A stretch of DNA of 64,000 nucleotides from Chrysopogon serrulatus (GCA_015844335.1 JADLZL010008185.1:1984001-2048000); one strand, 5' to 3'; shown: positions 46,196 through 56,551, numbered from the stretch's first letter. Made by a program: numbers and translations. The notes: generated by a model not told the origin, from the sequence alone.

Positions 46196-47422
46196 GTGGC
46201 GAACGCCCATAGCGTCGTGATGAACTCGCCGCCCTTGGCCAGCGCCATGGCATGGCCCTCCACGTTGTCAGAGGGCGCGACGTAGATGGCCACCTCCGTC
46301 CATAGCTCGGCAAGCAACGCCCACGCCTCCTCGACGGTGCGGGAGGCCACCAGCTGCTTGGCGAGCTTGTCGCCCATGGTCGCCACCGTCTCCTTCTTTT
46401 CGCTCTCGCTCCGCAGGTGCTTGTTGCTCCGGACGTCGCGCTTCACGGACTCGTACACGAGCTTCGATCCCTCCACGTCGTCCGGGAGGAGCTCCGGCGC
46501 GCACGACACCAGGTGTGCGCAGTATCGGGATAGCGTCCTCGCCACCGTCGTCGTCGTCGTCGTCGTCGTTGTTGCCTCCTCTTCCTCCTCCTCCGTGCGC
46601 GCCTCTTGTGATCCTTGTACCGCCGGCGAGCTTTTGGTGTCCAAGATGCTGGTGGCGATGTGCCACACGAGGATGACGACTGTGATGCTCCTGCTCTCGC
46701 ACGCCCACTCGAGCTGCGTGCACCTGCGCCGACGCAGCACGGCGGCGCCGTTGCTGAGCGGCTCGCCGGCAGATTTGGCCCCGAGGGACCTGAAGACGGC
46801 GCGCCTCACCTCCTTGGGCACCGGCACGGGCGGCATGCCGAGGAAGAACGGGAGCGGCAGCAGCTGGGAGACCATCACCCTCGGGAGTATGGAGGCGGCG
46901 GTGGCGCAGGCCGAGGATGCAGAGCTGGTTGCACCTCGCGCCGCCGCCCGCCGCCGCCCGCCGGCCGACGCGCTTACCCACAGCAGGGCGCCGAAGGCTC
47001 GCCGCACGCACCGCGATGACTGCCACCTGGGCCTGCGCGCATACGAGCACAGCAGCGACACAAGGAAGGAGTCCGAGAGCACGTAGACGACGAACTCCCA
47101 GGCCTCCATGAGCAGGAACGTGTACAGGAGCAGGAAGCACACGGTGATGTTGATGGAAGTGAAGCTGACGACGAGGCTCTTGAGGAGCTTGCGGCAGAGG
47201 CACTTGAAGAAGCCGGCCGCCATCGGCGATCCCTTGACGACGTCGCGAGCGAGGCAGCCAACGACGGTCAAGACCTGGGCTTGGCCAGTGACGTAGAGGC
47301 CCATGAGTGCTTGGTTCACCACGATGAGGAGCACGAGGATGCAGTTTCCGACCAGGAACCACGGGCCGCTCGACAGCACGGCCGGAACCACCGACGCCGA
47401 GTGGTAGTAGTTGCTGACTAAA

Positions 47423-49150
47423 TTTTTTTTTTTTTTTGAGGTCAACGACGGGGGGGATCAAATTGATCCCCACCTGAATTTCATTTCACTGATTCCGGCA
47501 ATGCCGGTGGGTGAAAGGGGGGCAAGGCCCGCCATACAAGGTTTGAAGCAATACAATGGGGGGGGGGGGAGCTTTTACATGGGAAAAGCAGCACTCCACC
47601 TACTGGCTATGGCCACATTCCTTCTTGGCAATCGGCAGCTCCATAGGCGCCCAGCCTCTTTGCAAGCGGCGGCAAGCCTGTCTGCATTGGGCTCCATGTG
47701 CCGGAACACGCAGTCATTCCGGTGCTTCCAGATTTCCCGGCAGTAGAGAAGAATGAGCGGGTGGGCAACGCTTTCATGCACCCAAGGCGGCACCCTGGTC
47801 AGCCATAGTTCAGTTGTTGTTGCTATCATTTCCGGATCCCAGCCAATGCGTGTCCAGAAGTCACGAACGAAGTCGCAGCCTGAGATGATGTGGTCTGCGC
47901 TCTCGTCCGCTCGACCACAAATTTCGCATCGAGCATCGTCCAGGATATTCTTGCGCACTAAGGCCGTCCTGCACTGTATCCTGTCCTGGGTCAGCAGCCA
48001 GCCGAAGAACTTCACTCTGGGCGGGGCGAAGTTCCTCCAAACGAAGGAGTAGGATGGGCAGGCATGGTCACCGTGCGTCGAGGAGCGGTAGATGTGGCTG
48101 CTGTCTTCAAAGAAGCTGGAACGTTGGTCAGGGGTGTCATCGAGACTCACCTCCTGCAGGAGCTCCTCGAGGTGGGCGAGTTCCGCGGTGGCTTGAGCGG
48201 TGAGACGACGTCGGAGGAGGCTGTGCAGGCCCGAGTCTATGACGTCGCGGACTGACGCCGCGCGTCCGCAGTAGTGGCTGTGGAGAGCAGGCATCTTCTT
48301 GGCCAGCGCCCCATCCATCAGCCAAGTGTCCTCCTAGAAGGAGGTGTTGCGCCCATCCCCCAGTGAGACGGTAGTGATCTGCTGGTATGCCGGCAGCAGG
48401 TCGCGTAGAGCACCCCAGTGCGCGCCAGCCATGTCGCCGCTGAGGTCGGCCAAGTTGACCTGACTGCCGACCCAGTGAGCCCAGGCCGAGCCGTCGGGGT
48501 GGTGAAGCCGGTGTAGCATCTTTAGGAGTAGGCATGCGTTCAGAACCTCCAGCTGTTTGATCCCAAGCCCGCCGTCTTCTTTATCCCTGCACACACTTTC
48601 TCCCAGGCCACAAGACATTGGGCACCGGAGGCGCGATCCGTCCCTGTCCAGAGGAACGCCCGGCGTCGCGCGTCTACGGCAGCCACGACACCGGGGGTAG
48701 CAGCATGGCTCCCATCGCGTATGTGGGGATGCCCGCCAGCACCGAGTTGATGAGGACTACCCGCCCTGCTGTGTTGAGGAGCAATGCTTGCCAGCTCGCT
48801 AGGTATTTGTCAATCTTGGCAATGATGGGAGCGAACGCTGACAAGGGGAGCTTCACGTTCGACAACGGCAGCCCCAGGTATGTCTGCGGGAAGGATCCCT
48901 CTCTGCATTGCAGCACATCCATGAAGCCTTGTAGGGTCCCCGGGGGGAGGTTCATCGGCGTCACAGTGCTTTTGCCGAAGTTGATCACCAGGCCTGTGGC
49001 AGCAGAGAACATGTCAAGGGCTCGGCGCAATCTCCTGACATCCTCCATCTCCGCCCTGACAAGGATGATTGTGTCATCGGCGTACTGCAGGACTGGGCAC
49101 GGGACATCAGCCATTGGGTGGCGGATGCCTGTGTCCTTCTTGATGAGATC
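47423..49150 (-). mobile_element. 5'-truncated L1-type LINE in the DUF4220 gene
   Basis: A T run at 47423-47437 is the poly(A) tail of a minus-strand element. Going up: a zf-RVT domain (FVWRNFAPPRVKFFGWLL, CEICGRADESADHIISGC), a linker region, and the end of the reverse transcriptase with CPVLQYADDTIILVRAE (about 49070-49110) and FGKSTVTPMNL. The 5' part of RT and the endonuclease are missing. Coding is broken by a frame change near 48650 and a TAG at 48334-48336 where the family has Trp. No target duplication is obvious. The upper border, near 49150, is placed from where DUF4220 similarity ends. Confidence 0.88.
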
Positions 49151-50340
49151 GCGCTCGATCACACGAAAAGCCCTCTCGGCGCCCTTGTCGTCGTCGTCGT
49201 CGTCGTCGTCGTCGTCCTTGCGGTCGCCGAGGCATCCAAAAATGATGGCACGGTTCTTTCGGGCCACACCATCGTGCACTGGAAGGTTCTCGAACCTCGC
49301 GCGCAGCAGCTTGAAGAGCGCGAAGGAGAGGCAGAGGTCTTTCAGTGCAGGATGGGCATCGAGCAAGGGGTCAGCCGCCGGCCTGCTGCCGCCATTCCCG
49401 CATTCAGCGAGCTCCCATATGTCGCCGACGGTGATAAGCTTCTTCGTCGTCACCTCCTCCTCCTCCTCCTCCTCGTCCTCCTCCTGCTTTGCCGCTGTCG
49501 TCGTCGTCGACGTCGTTGTCCTCTTCTTGGCAGCAGCTCGACCGAGAAGCCATCGCGGCCTGCCTTCATCTTGAGCTTCTCCTCTCCCATGACCGCATAC
49601 CAGCACTTGCTCAGAAGTGCGGCACTGCTTGTTGTGCCGTCCGCTGCTTGGTCGCCATGATCTTTCATCTCATCTTCTTCCTGCGCCATCATCTGGGCAG
49701 TGTAGCCGACGATGAGGTGCGGGTTCTTTCCAATGGCGAAGGAGCTCTTGGCGATCTCCACGGCGGCGACTCTATGGGCGGCCTTGGCGATGGTGAGCGC
49801 CCAGAGGACGATGAACCCCGGCTTCCTGAACCCATGCACGTTGGTGTATATGAGGTAGCCGATCCAAGAGACGCGGACGAACTGGTCGATGCCGCCCCAC
49901 AGCGTCTGCTGGTGGACGGCCCGCAGCGGCGGCGAGCTCACGGCGGCGAGCATGGCGTCCACCTTCTTCCGGAAGAGCTCGACCAGGAGCATCCAGATGA
50001 GGATGACGTGCGCGTAGAAGGGCAGATCGCCGCCGCTTCTCCCTTGCTTGGCCTGGGACAGCATGTAGGACATCAGAGGGAGGAAGAGGGACAGGGACGC
50101 GTAGAGGAAGATGCCGACGGCGGGGGTGATGAAGATGCCCCGGCCGGAGACGCGGCTGACGAAGCTGAGGACGAAGAGGAGGCCGCCGAGCACGAACATG
50201 ACGGCCGACGCGAGGAAGATGGCCTCCTCCGCCCTGTGGCTGCCGGGCGGCTCCACGGCGTAGACGAACAATGGGAGGTTATCGCCATGGCAGAATCCGT
50301 GGATCGAGGAGTTGCTCGAGTCAATGTCGCAGCGCAACAT

Positions 50341-51418
50341 CTGTCGTCTCGGCGATCAGTGTCGGCGTCAGCCTCCTCCTCCTCCACCACCACCATTATT
50401 GCAACTATATATGCAACTAGGTTCCCCTGCTTCTCCGACTTGAGGTCCGGTAGCTACTGGTACTGGATCTTGAGGTTGCTTCGTTGGTGGCCGCCGGCCG
50501 TACCTGCTCCGGCGAATCAGTGCAGAGCAAGATACAACGACGACAGCCCAGGCCCAGGCGAGAAGCCTTAAGAAGGACGAAAAGCGCGCCCCCCTAGAAT
50601 AAAGGCTAGTGTTCTTATAATAGTATTATTTCCATGTTCAAAAAAAGAACAGTATTCTTGTCCTTTTGTTTGCTATACAAACAGAGTCAGTATATATTCG
50701 TAGGGTGCAGGGCTCGCTCGGCTGGAGCTGGAATGCGGTCTACCTCAAGCAGCTAAGTAAAGGCGATAAGTCATTCAAAAAAAAAAAAAAGGTTGCCCGA
50801 CTGATTCAGTACTCTCGGCACCCGAATTTACAGCCGCCGTCCGATCTCGTTTAGTCGTTGTCGCTGTCGGTGAGCAGAGCATTTCATTTCACTTTCCCAT
50901 TTTTGTTTTATTTTCGCTTGATTATTCGAATTTGTTTGTGTTGGCGAAAACAAAACAAAGACACGGAGATAAAGTAGCATCTTGGATACACACATGCCCA
51001 CAAAGGTTACAAAATATATGCCCACTATAGCTATATGTTCTTCTGTCTTCCCCGTGAGGTACAACTCATTACTAGCATTTGACGCATCATGCATGTTTTC
51101 GTGACCAGTGCATCTCACGTCACACAGATGATCAGAGGGTGATTTCAGAGGTAGATCACTGATTCTATCTATTTTAATAATAATCTTATTTAAAGATATA
51201 AATATTGCTAATATTTTCTATAAACTTAAGGTAAACTTAAAAAAAGCTTAGCTGGCATGGTGGCACTTATTTGAAACGAAAGAAGTACAATGTCTCCGAT
51301 AGTGGGAATCAAAACATACACGCTTCTCAAGTGGCATCGCCAGCATGCAGCGCGCCATGCCGGCCGCCAAGCATCCGGAAGAAAAAAAGAAAGAAACCAG
51401 AAACACTTATATATGAGC
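50341..51418. other. Intergenic; 5' flank of the DUF4220-DUF594 gene, no other gene recognised
   Basis: Contains an A run (50780-50792) and AT-rich sequence. The segment 51160-51300 resembles MITE sequence without clear ends. Confidence 0.5.
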
Positions 51419-51985
51419 AACGGGCCGTACCGTACCGGCCCGGTCCCCGGCCCCTGTCTTTGGGCACGGCCCTAAAGGGCCCTAAGGCCCACCGTGCCGT
51501 GCCGAAGTGGCCCTCCGTGCCTGCTCGCCGGCCCAGGCACGACCCTACGGACCCTTTTCCGTGCCGTGCCGGCCCTAAAAAGCATGGTCCAATAGGGCTC
51601 AGGGTCGGCCCTTAGCCCGCTAACAGAAAAAAACAACAACAATGGATTCGTCTAAATTTAAATTTTAACAATAATTTTACAGAATATAGTACAATTCATA
51701 CATTTCTTAAAATCATCTCAAAACTATCTTCAACAATTCATAGTTTCACTTGCAACATGTAAAAATTCATCTCTAAATTCTCCGCCTAACGGGCCGCCGC
51801 CGTGCCTCTGCTTTTTAGCGGGTCGTGCCGTGCCGGCCCTCGTGCTTCAGTGGCGGCCCAAGCACGGCCCTCTAACCGTGCCGGGCCGGCCCTAAGCCCT
51901 ATGTAGCCGTGCCCGTGCCGTGCTTGGGCCGGGCCAAAATCAACGTGCCCGTGCCGGGCCAACGGGCTTAAGGCTGCATGCTCAT
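51419..51985. repeat. GC-rich inverted-repeat element (hAT/MITE-like?)
   Basis: Blocks rich in cgtgccgtgccggccc and gggccgggccaa lie at 51419-51620 and 51785-51985 in opposite orientation around an AT-rich core. The outermost motif aacgggcc on the left is matched by ggccaacggg near the right edge. No clear duplication. The family is uncertain. Confidence 0.45.
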
Positions 51986-52011
51986 GATTAGAAACACTAG
52001 CTGCTGGCTAC

Positions 52012-52458
52012 CTACACCATGTCTTCTGCTGTGCTAACAACACCAGCATCAACGTCTTCTTCTCCGGCCGCCAGCCCGACGACGACAATGGCGGTGGCTC
52101 TACAGATAGGACAAGTGCTGCTACCCTGGCGGAGCCACTCGGCAATGCACCCTCTGTGGAACGCGTGGCCACAGACCGGCATGACGAAGCGCCCCTCGCC
52201 GAGCGCGTATTCCACTAGGCATATCACGCACGACGACGACGGCGACGACGAAGCTTCATCAGGCAGCAGCGGCAGGTACGGGACGTCGGGCACGCTGTCG
52301 AGGAGGCGTTCAGCGGCGTCGAAGCTGCGGCTGCGGCTGCGCCAGCGCCGGAAGCAGGCCGCCAGGTCGCAGGCGGCCAGGTAGAGCAGGGAGGCGTAGA
52401 CGAGCACGGCGATGAGGTAAAAGTAATTCAGGGACGCCGTCACCCACCAGTCGTCCAT
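52012..52458 (-). CDS. RING-H2 finger protein, ATL-like E3 ubiquitin ligase (148 aa)
   Basis: Starts MDDWWVTASL, followed by a membrane helix (YFYLIAVLVYASLLYLA), a basic stretch and IPDVPY-like DSVPDVPYLPLL, then a RING-H2 domain: CVIC, C-G-H-x2-H-x2-C and TCPIC, spacing x15 and x11. It ends in EDMV. The frame is open 40 codons further upstream (to 52578), but a TATAAA overlaps that earlier ATG, and the shorter form has exactly the 148 residues of the paralogue at 43063 with its start aligned, so I use 52458. A membrane-anchored E3 ligase role is inferred from the family. A broken duplicate lies at 57371. Confidence 0.88.
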   Translation of the reverse strand: MDDWWVTASLNYFYLIAVLVYASLLYLAACDLAACFRRWRSRSRSFDAAERLLDSVPDVPYLPLLPDEASSSPSSSCVICLVEYALGEGRFVMPVCGHAFHRGCIAEWLRQGSSTCPICRATAIVVVGLAAGEEDVDAGVVSTAEDMV

Positions 52459-53467
52459 GGCGGCCGGCAGCACCGCCGCGGCTGGGTCGTTGAACGTCTC
52501 GTCGTCGACGACTGATGAACGAACGGCCGGCGGCTTATTACTCCCTCTTGCTTGGGAATTACTGTTACCTACTACCATTTATAAATCTTAGGAGAGCAGA
52601 ATATTTGTGTGTGAATCACTCGGAATCCAAGAACGAAACGGATAGATTATTACCATGTCCGATTCGGATGTATATTTGTGTATGAATTACTCGGAATCCA
52701 AATAATCCGGCCAGTACGATGGAATTTCGTGATGCTTCAGGGTTTACCTGTTATAAATTAATGCTAAAAATACAAAGTGAAGAGACCGTGTGGCGCCTAA
52801 AAAAGAGGTGTGAATTAGTGCAACACCCTAAATTAATTCTTTCATGTTTCTAAAATTTGTTAGAATTAATACTAAATTGTAGCATAAAACTTAATATCTT
52901 ATACATTAAATTAATAATTTTAGGGGTTCATTTCTGTAATTTTTGGCTTGTTGTACAGTAATAATAATGCAGGTTAGTATAATTTTTTTATTACATTCAG
53001 GCTAATAAATGCATTAATTTAATTGTGTGAAGAATGAATTATTGTCTTGGTTAAGCAAAGGATATGTTTTATTCTATTTTCCAAATAGATTATTAAGTTT
53101 TGTTCCAAAATAAGTTTAATTCTAAATGTAAAAGTTAGTTTCCAAAAGTTGGTAAGTTTCAAAACAAAGGTATTATATATTCTAATCTAAATAAGTTTTA
53201 AAGATTGTTTAGTTTAAAAAGGTTGAATTTGAATTTCAAAATGAGCTTACAAAAGTTTTAAAAGGTTTAAAACCTTCTGCTATTTTTGGGTCGAAATGCT
53301 TTTACACAACCTACACCAAAGCTCTCTTCTTTTTTCTTTTCATTCTAATTCCTCTTCGACCCAGCACTCTCCCTCTCGAGCTTGAAGCACAATGTTAAAA
53401 AAAGTGTGCATGGAGCAGCTTCAACAGTCACGATAAGATGTGCCAACCGGCCCCTAGAATGGATGGT
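52459..53467. other. Upstream region of the RING-H2 gene and AT-rich intergenic sequence
   Basis: A TATAAA-like sequence at about 52579-52585 is the probable promoter core of the minus-strand gene. 52650-52722 is duplicated at about 58625-58695. From 52760 on the sequence is AT-rich with no gene. Confidence 0.55.
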
Positions 53468-53611
53468 ACTCCCTTCCTCCGTTCCATTTAAAATTTTTCT
53501 TACATTCATTTTGCTATACATTTATATAATGTACGTCTAGATACAAAACAAAGTAGATATACTAAATAAATCAAAATGACTTATAGTTTGGAATGGAGAG
53601 AGAGCATATAT
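53468..53611. repeat. Stowaway-like MITE
   Basis: The left side has cctccgttccatttaaa and the right side agtttggaatggagagag, imperfect inverted ends. The internal part (tcttacattcattttgc, tcaaaatgacttatag) is typical of grass Stowaway elements. Confidence 0.65.
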
Positions 53612-53820
53612 ATAATATTGACTTGATGGGGAAAAGGGATTTTTTTTTTTTGTTCTTCAAATATAGCGCAAGTGAAAAATTAAAGACTTCTTTTAGGTAT
53701 ATTAATAGAATATAAAACAAATCACACAGATCCCTCCTCCAAAAGGACTACATGAAGCATAAAATGGAGTAAATAGTATGCTAGTCTTTTGTACGCAAAA
53801 AACCATATCTGCAGCAACCC

Positions 53821-54324
53821 TCACGTACTGAACCATCGCAGCTGAGCCCTGCACAGTGGGCAGGTGTTTTTGCACGTCATTAGCCACTTGGCAATGCAGT
53901 CCCTATGGAACTCGTGGCGGCAGCGAGTTGGCATAACGCTGCACTGGTCGCCGTCCTCAAACGGGCTCAGGCAAATCGCGCAGCCGGCACCGTCGTCGTC
54001 GTCGGTGTCCGAGGCGGACAAAGCGACGGCGGCCGCGTGTCGGCGAGTATACGTGACGAGGTCCAGCTGCTGCGCCACGGCCTCCCGTCTCTCCCGTCGC
54101 CGCTGCCGGCGGAGGCGCCGCTTCTCACTTCGTTGTCGTCGTCTTGCTGAGAGCTGGACGTCGTCGCGGCGGCGCCAGCGTGTGGGTGTTGTGGTGACCG
54201 CCTTGAAGAGGGCCGCGCACGATGTCGTCAGAAGCACCACGGCGCCGGCGGCAGCCAGCCACATGGATTGAATCGGATCGGATCGGAGGAGAATCCAATA
54301 CTTGACGAAATGCGTTGTGCTCAT
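53821..54324 (-). CDS. RING-H2 finger protein, ATL-like E3 ubiquitin ligase (167 aa)
   Basis: A membrane helix (SMWLAAAGAVVLLTTSCAAL) is followed by a strongly basic Arg-rich stretch, the motif LDLVTYTRRHA and a RING-H2 domain with CAIC, CRHEFHRDC and TCPLC (x11 in the last loop, x16 before the third Cys). The frame is open to an ATG at 54366, but a TATAAATA at 54395-54402 (minus) predicts transcription from about 54365, so I prefer the next ATG, at 54324 (MSTTHFVKYW). It ends QLRWFST, without the EDMV/ENMV end of its paralogues. It is head to head with the gene at 54621. Confidence 0.85.
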   Translation of the reverse strand: MSTTHFVKYWILLRSDPIQSMWLAAAGAVVLLTTSCAALFKAVTTTPTRWRRRDDVQLSARRRQRSEKRRLRRQRRRERREAVAQQLDLVTYTRRHAAAVALSASDTDDDDGAGCAICLSPFEDGDQCSVMPTRCRHEFHRDCIAKWLMTCKNTCPLCRAQLRWFST

Positions 54325-54620
54325 TGCTCTGAGACACGAACGAGGAGCGACACACAATGCAAACAAACTCGTAGGAGTCTCGAGTGGTCTGTTATATTTA
54401 TATTCTAATTCAAATTTAAATTGAACCAGAACAAGTTCGTGACTGATTATAATTTATACCTTCTTCTCGGACTCGTATATCAATTCAAATTCAATTTTCT
54501 TGTTGTATCACGATCGAGTACGTACGTACATGATATATATTATATATATATATTATTCATACTATGCATATATATGTGTGTGGTACGGTAAAATTGCATC
54601 GAGGGTTTTATTTATATGCA
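54325..54620. promoter_or_regulatory. Shared divergent promoter of two RING-H2 genes
   Basis: TATAAATA on the minus strand at 54395-54402 serves the left gene. A TATATATA run at 54535-54555 can serve the right gene. The part gatcgagtacgtacgtacat at 54510-54530 recurs before the gene at 55676, so the promoter was duplicated with the gene. Confidence 0.6.
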
Positions 54621-55147
54621 ATGATGACGACGAACGAGCTGGCGTCTTTGGTGATCTCGGTCGTAGACCTTTGTTTCGTCCTCTTCATGATAGCCAACTG
54701 CTGCGGCTACGCCTACGATCAACGACGGGAGCACAACAACAACCGACGGCAAGAGGCAGGGGCGGTGGCGGCGGCGGCGGCACCCCAAGCGCAGCCTGCG
54801 CCGCCGGAGGTGCAAGCGGTGGCCGCGATGCAGATGGCGGCGGCCATGGCCGTAGCTCGGCTGGACTACGTCACGTACCCTCGCCAGAACGCCGCTGTCG
54901 CGTCGTCTTCTTCATCTACGAGCGGCACCGGCAGCGGCGGCGGGAGCGATAATCCAGCGGCGGAGGAGTGCGTGATCTGCCTTGGACAGTTTGAGGACGG
55001 CGACAGGTGTAGCGTTATGCCTGGCTGTGTGGCCACGAGTTCCACATGAACTGCATTGCAAAGTGGTTGATAGCGTGCAACAACACGTGCCCGTTGTGTA
55101 GGGCTCAACTGCAATGGGCTGCTATTGCTCACGATGACATGGTGTAG
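54621..55147 (+). pseudogene. RING-H2 finger gene, frameshifted inside the RING domain
   Basis: Starts MMTTNELASLVISVVDLCFV (membrane helix), then Ala/Gln/Pro-rich sequence, the motif LDYVTYPRQNA, a Ser/Gly linker and the first half of the RING-H2 (CVICLGQFEDGDRCSVMPGC). A TGTGTG (55026-55031) where paralogues imply TGTG adds two bases, so the frame stops at an immediate TGA. The remaining ligands (HEFHMNC, TCPLC) and the DMV end follow in another frame to TAG 55145-55147. Otherwise very close to 55676-56140. The 2-bp change could be a recent mutation or a sequence error. An earlier in-frame ATG at 54564 lies in the TATA region and is not used here. Confidence 0.85.
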
Positions 55148-55315
55148 ATTGAGGGGCTAGCTGCTAGCATGCCCCGGCCCCGATGCATGCTTCGGCCATG
55201 GGTTTTTGTGTGACGAAACTGCATCGGCCACATGTTGTACGTACCTCTAAAGAAATGTGTCATGAAATTCCAAGGCTCTCTGATTGTGCGTTGTAGCAAT
55301 GTGTATATGGGGGCT

Positions 55316-55352
55316 CATGCACTGGTTGCCGTCCTCGAAACGGGCGCCGCCC
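55316..55352 (-). pseudogene. RING-H2 remnant
   Basis: atgcactggttgccgtcctc and the following bases match the 53938-53970 part of the RING gene at 53821 and code a broken PFEDGNQCM. It lies head to head with the gene at 55676, the same arrangement as 53821/54621. The surrounding sequence up to 55560 is too diverged to call. Confidence 0.6.
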
Positions 55353-55675
55353 TCATCCGACGCTGAAAGATCCGAGCTAGGAAGAAGAATTTAAGCTGGT
55401 CGACGGCGGTGGATGCCGACGTGGTCCGGCTCGTCGATGGCGCCGGCGGTGCACACTTCTTCTATGAGACAGGGACGGACGACGGAAAGGAGTCCGAGTG
55501 TCGTCTGACGACGACGACTAATATATATCATATCAACTCGTTGATGGATTATCCTTCTCGGACTCTCATAGCAATTGTGTCCTGTTGTGCTACGATCGAG
55601 TACGTACATACATGATGATACGCATCGATCTTGTGTTAGCTTATCTCTCCAGACGATCTAATAATTACCAGCAGC

Positions 55676-56140
55676 ATGACGAATTTTGACCTGGCGGCTT
55701 TGCTCATCTGGCTCGGCGACGTTTTTCTCATCATCGCCACAGTCGTCATCTGCTGCTACGGTCGACGACGGCGGGATCAGGAGGAGGACAACGACGACCG
55801 GCGGCAAGACGCAGCAGCGGCACCCCATCGCGCGCAGCCAGCGCCGACGCCTGCCGCCGTGCAGATGGCGGCCATGGCCGTGGTGCTGCTGGACCAAGTC
55901 ACGTACCCACGCCAGAACGGCGGCGGCGGCGGCAGCGATGAGCATCCGTTGCCGGCGGTGGAGGAATGCGCGATCTGCTTGGGCCAGTTTGAAGACGGCG
56001 ACTGGTGCAGCGTGATGCCCGTCTGCTGCCACGAGTTCCACCGGACCTGCATTGCCAAGTGGCTGACGGCGTGTAACAACACGTGCCCGCTGTGTAGGGC
56101 TCAGCTCCAATGGGATGTTGTTGCTCGTGACATGGTGTAG
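55676..56140 (+). CDS. RING-H2 finger protein, ATL-like E3 ubiquitin ligase (154 aa)
   Basis: Intact single exon: membrane helix (ALLIWLGDVFLIIATVVICC), charged linker, an Ala/Pro region, the motif LDQVTYPRQN, a Gly run and a RING-H2 domain with ligands C98, C101, C117, H119, H122, C125, C137 and C140. It ends VARDMV. The start is fixed by alignment with 54621 and 43731. Predicted to be a membrane-anchored ubiquitin ligase. Upstream it shares cgatcgagtacgtac with the gene at 54621, so the two are tandem duplicates including promoter sequence. Confidence 0.9.
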   Translation: MTNFDLAALLIWLGDVFLIIATVVICCYGRRRRDQEEDNDDRRQDAAAAPHRAQPAPTPAAVQMAAMAVVLLDQVTYPRQNGGGGGSDEHPLPAVEECAICLGQFEDGDWCSVMPVCCHEFHRTCIAKWLTACNNTCPLCRAQLQWDVVARDMV

Positions 56141-56425
56141 ATACGTGCAATAACTAGCTATGATGCCCCAAATGTTGTTGTCTCGTGCTTTGATTATTAT
56201 TCCCAAATCAGAGATTGAGCTTCTTAGTTTGTCAAGTTGTTGCATTATATTGTCTGGTGCTTATTATATCAGGCATAAAAGTATGTTTTCTTTTTTCTTC
56301 AAAAACATGCATACTGGTAAATGTTACATATTTATTTATTCTCGATAGGAGAAATTAAAACATACATACAGTACTCAATATGTTTTTTTTTACGAAACTA
56401 CTCAATATGTATTTCCAAAAACATG
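56141..56425. other. 3' flank of RING-H2 gene, no gene recognised
   Basis: AT-rich sequence, presumably 3' untranslated region and intergenic. Confidence 0.5.
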
Positions 56426-56551
56426 CATGTAATGCTTGATATATATGACCATAGGCGGAGCTCCCCATCTGGTAGGGTATGCATGTAATGCTTGATATAT
56501 TTGACCATAGGCGGAGCTCCCCATCTGGCAGGGTGTGGCAGCTGCCACACC
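56426..56551. repeat. Direct repeat pair and 20-bp palindrome, transposon-like
   Basis: gcatgtaatgcttgatatat with the following taggcggagctccccatctgg occurs at 56426-56476 and 56480-56530. It is followed by the perfect palindrome GGTGTGGCAGCTGCCACACC (56532-56551). GGCGGAGC next to such a palindrome is common at hAT-like grass elements, but no second end is visible. Confidence 0.5.

Larger units (their letters stand above)
44836..50340 (-). pseudogene. DUF4220-DUF594 membrane-protein gene, interrupted by a LINE and a CACTA element
   Basis: The start at 50340 opens a multi-helix N-terminus (FVLGGLLFVLSFVS and others) followed by the DUF4220 signature GYLIYTNVHGFRKPGFIVLW and a conserved AVEIAKSSFAIGKN block. 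A frameshift near 49525, at a Glu/Thr microsatellite, leads to LCLSFALFKLLRARF and AFRVIERDL, where a LINE enters (47423 to about 49150). The gene resumes with LVSNYYHSASVVP, two further membrane segments, and the DUF594 domain (LWTEVAIYVAP, GHAMALAKGGEFITTLWAF). A CACTA element with duplication GTG separates the last eight codons; without it the frame ends at the TAG of 44836-44838. As it stands, translation would add a short transposon-coded tail. Function in the family is unknown. TTG/CTC/GTC runs give poly-Asp, poly-Glu and poly-Thr tracts. Confidence 0.85.

Noticed and set aside
54564..54620. Upstream ATG extending the 54621 RING gene by 19 codons
   Set aside because: Falls in or right after the TATATATA region, and paralogues start at the later Met.
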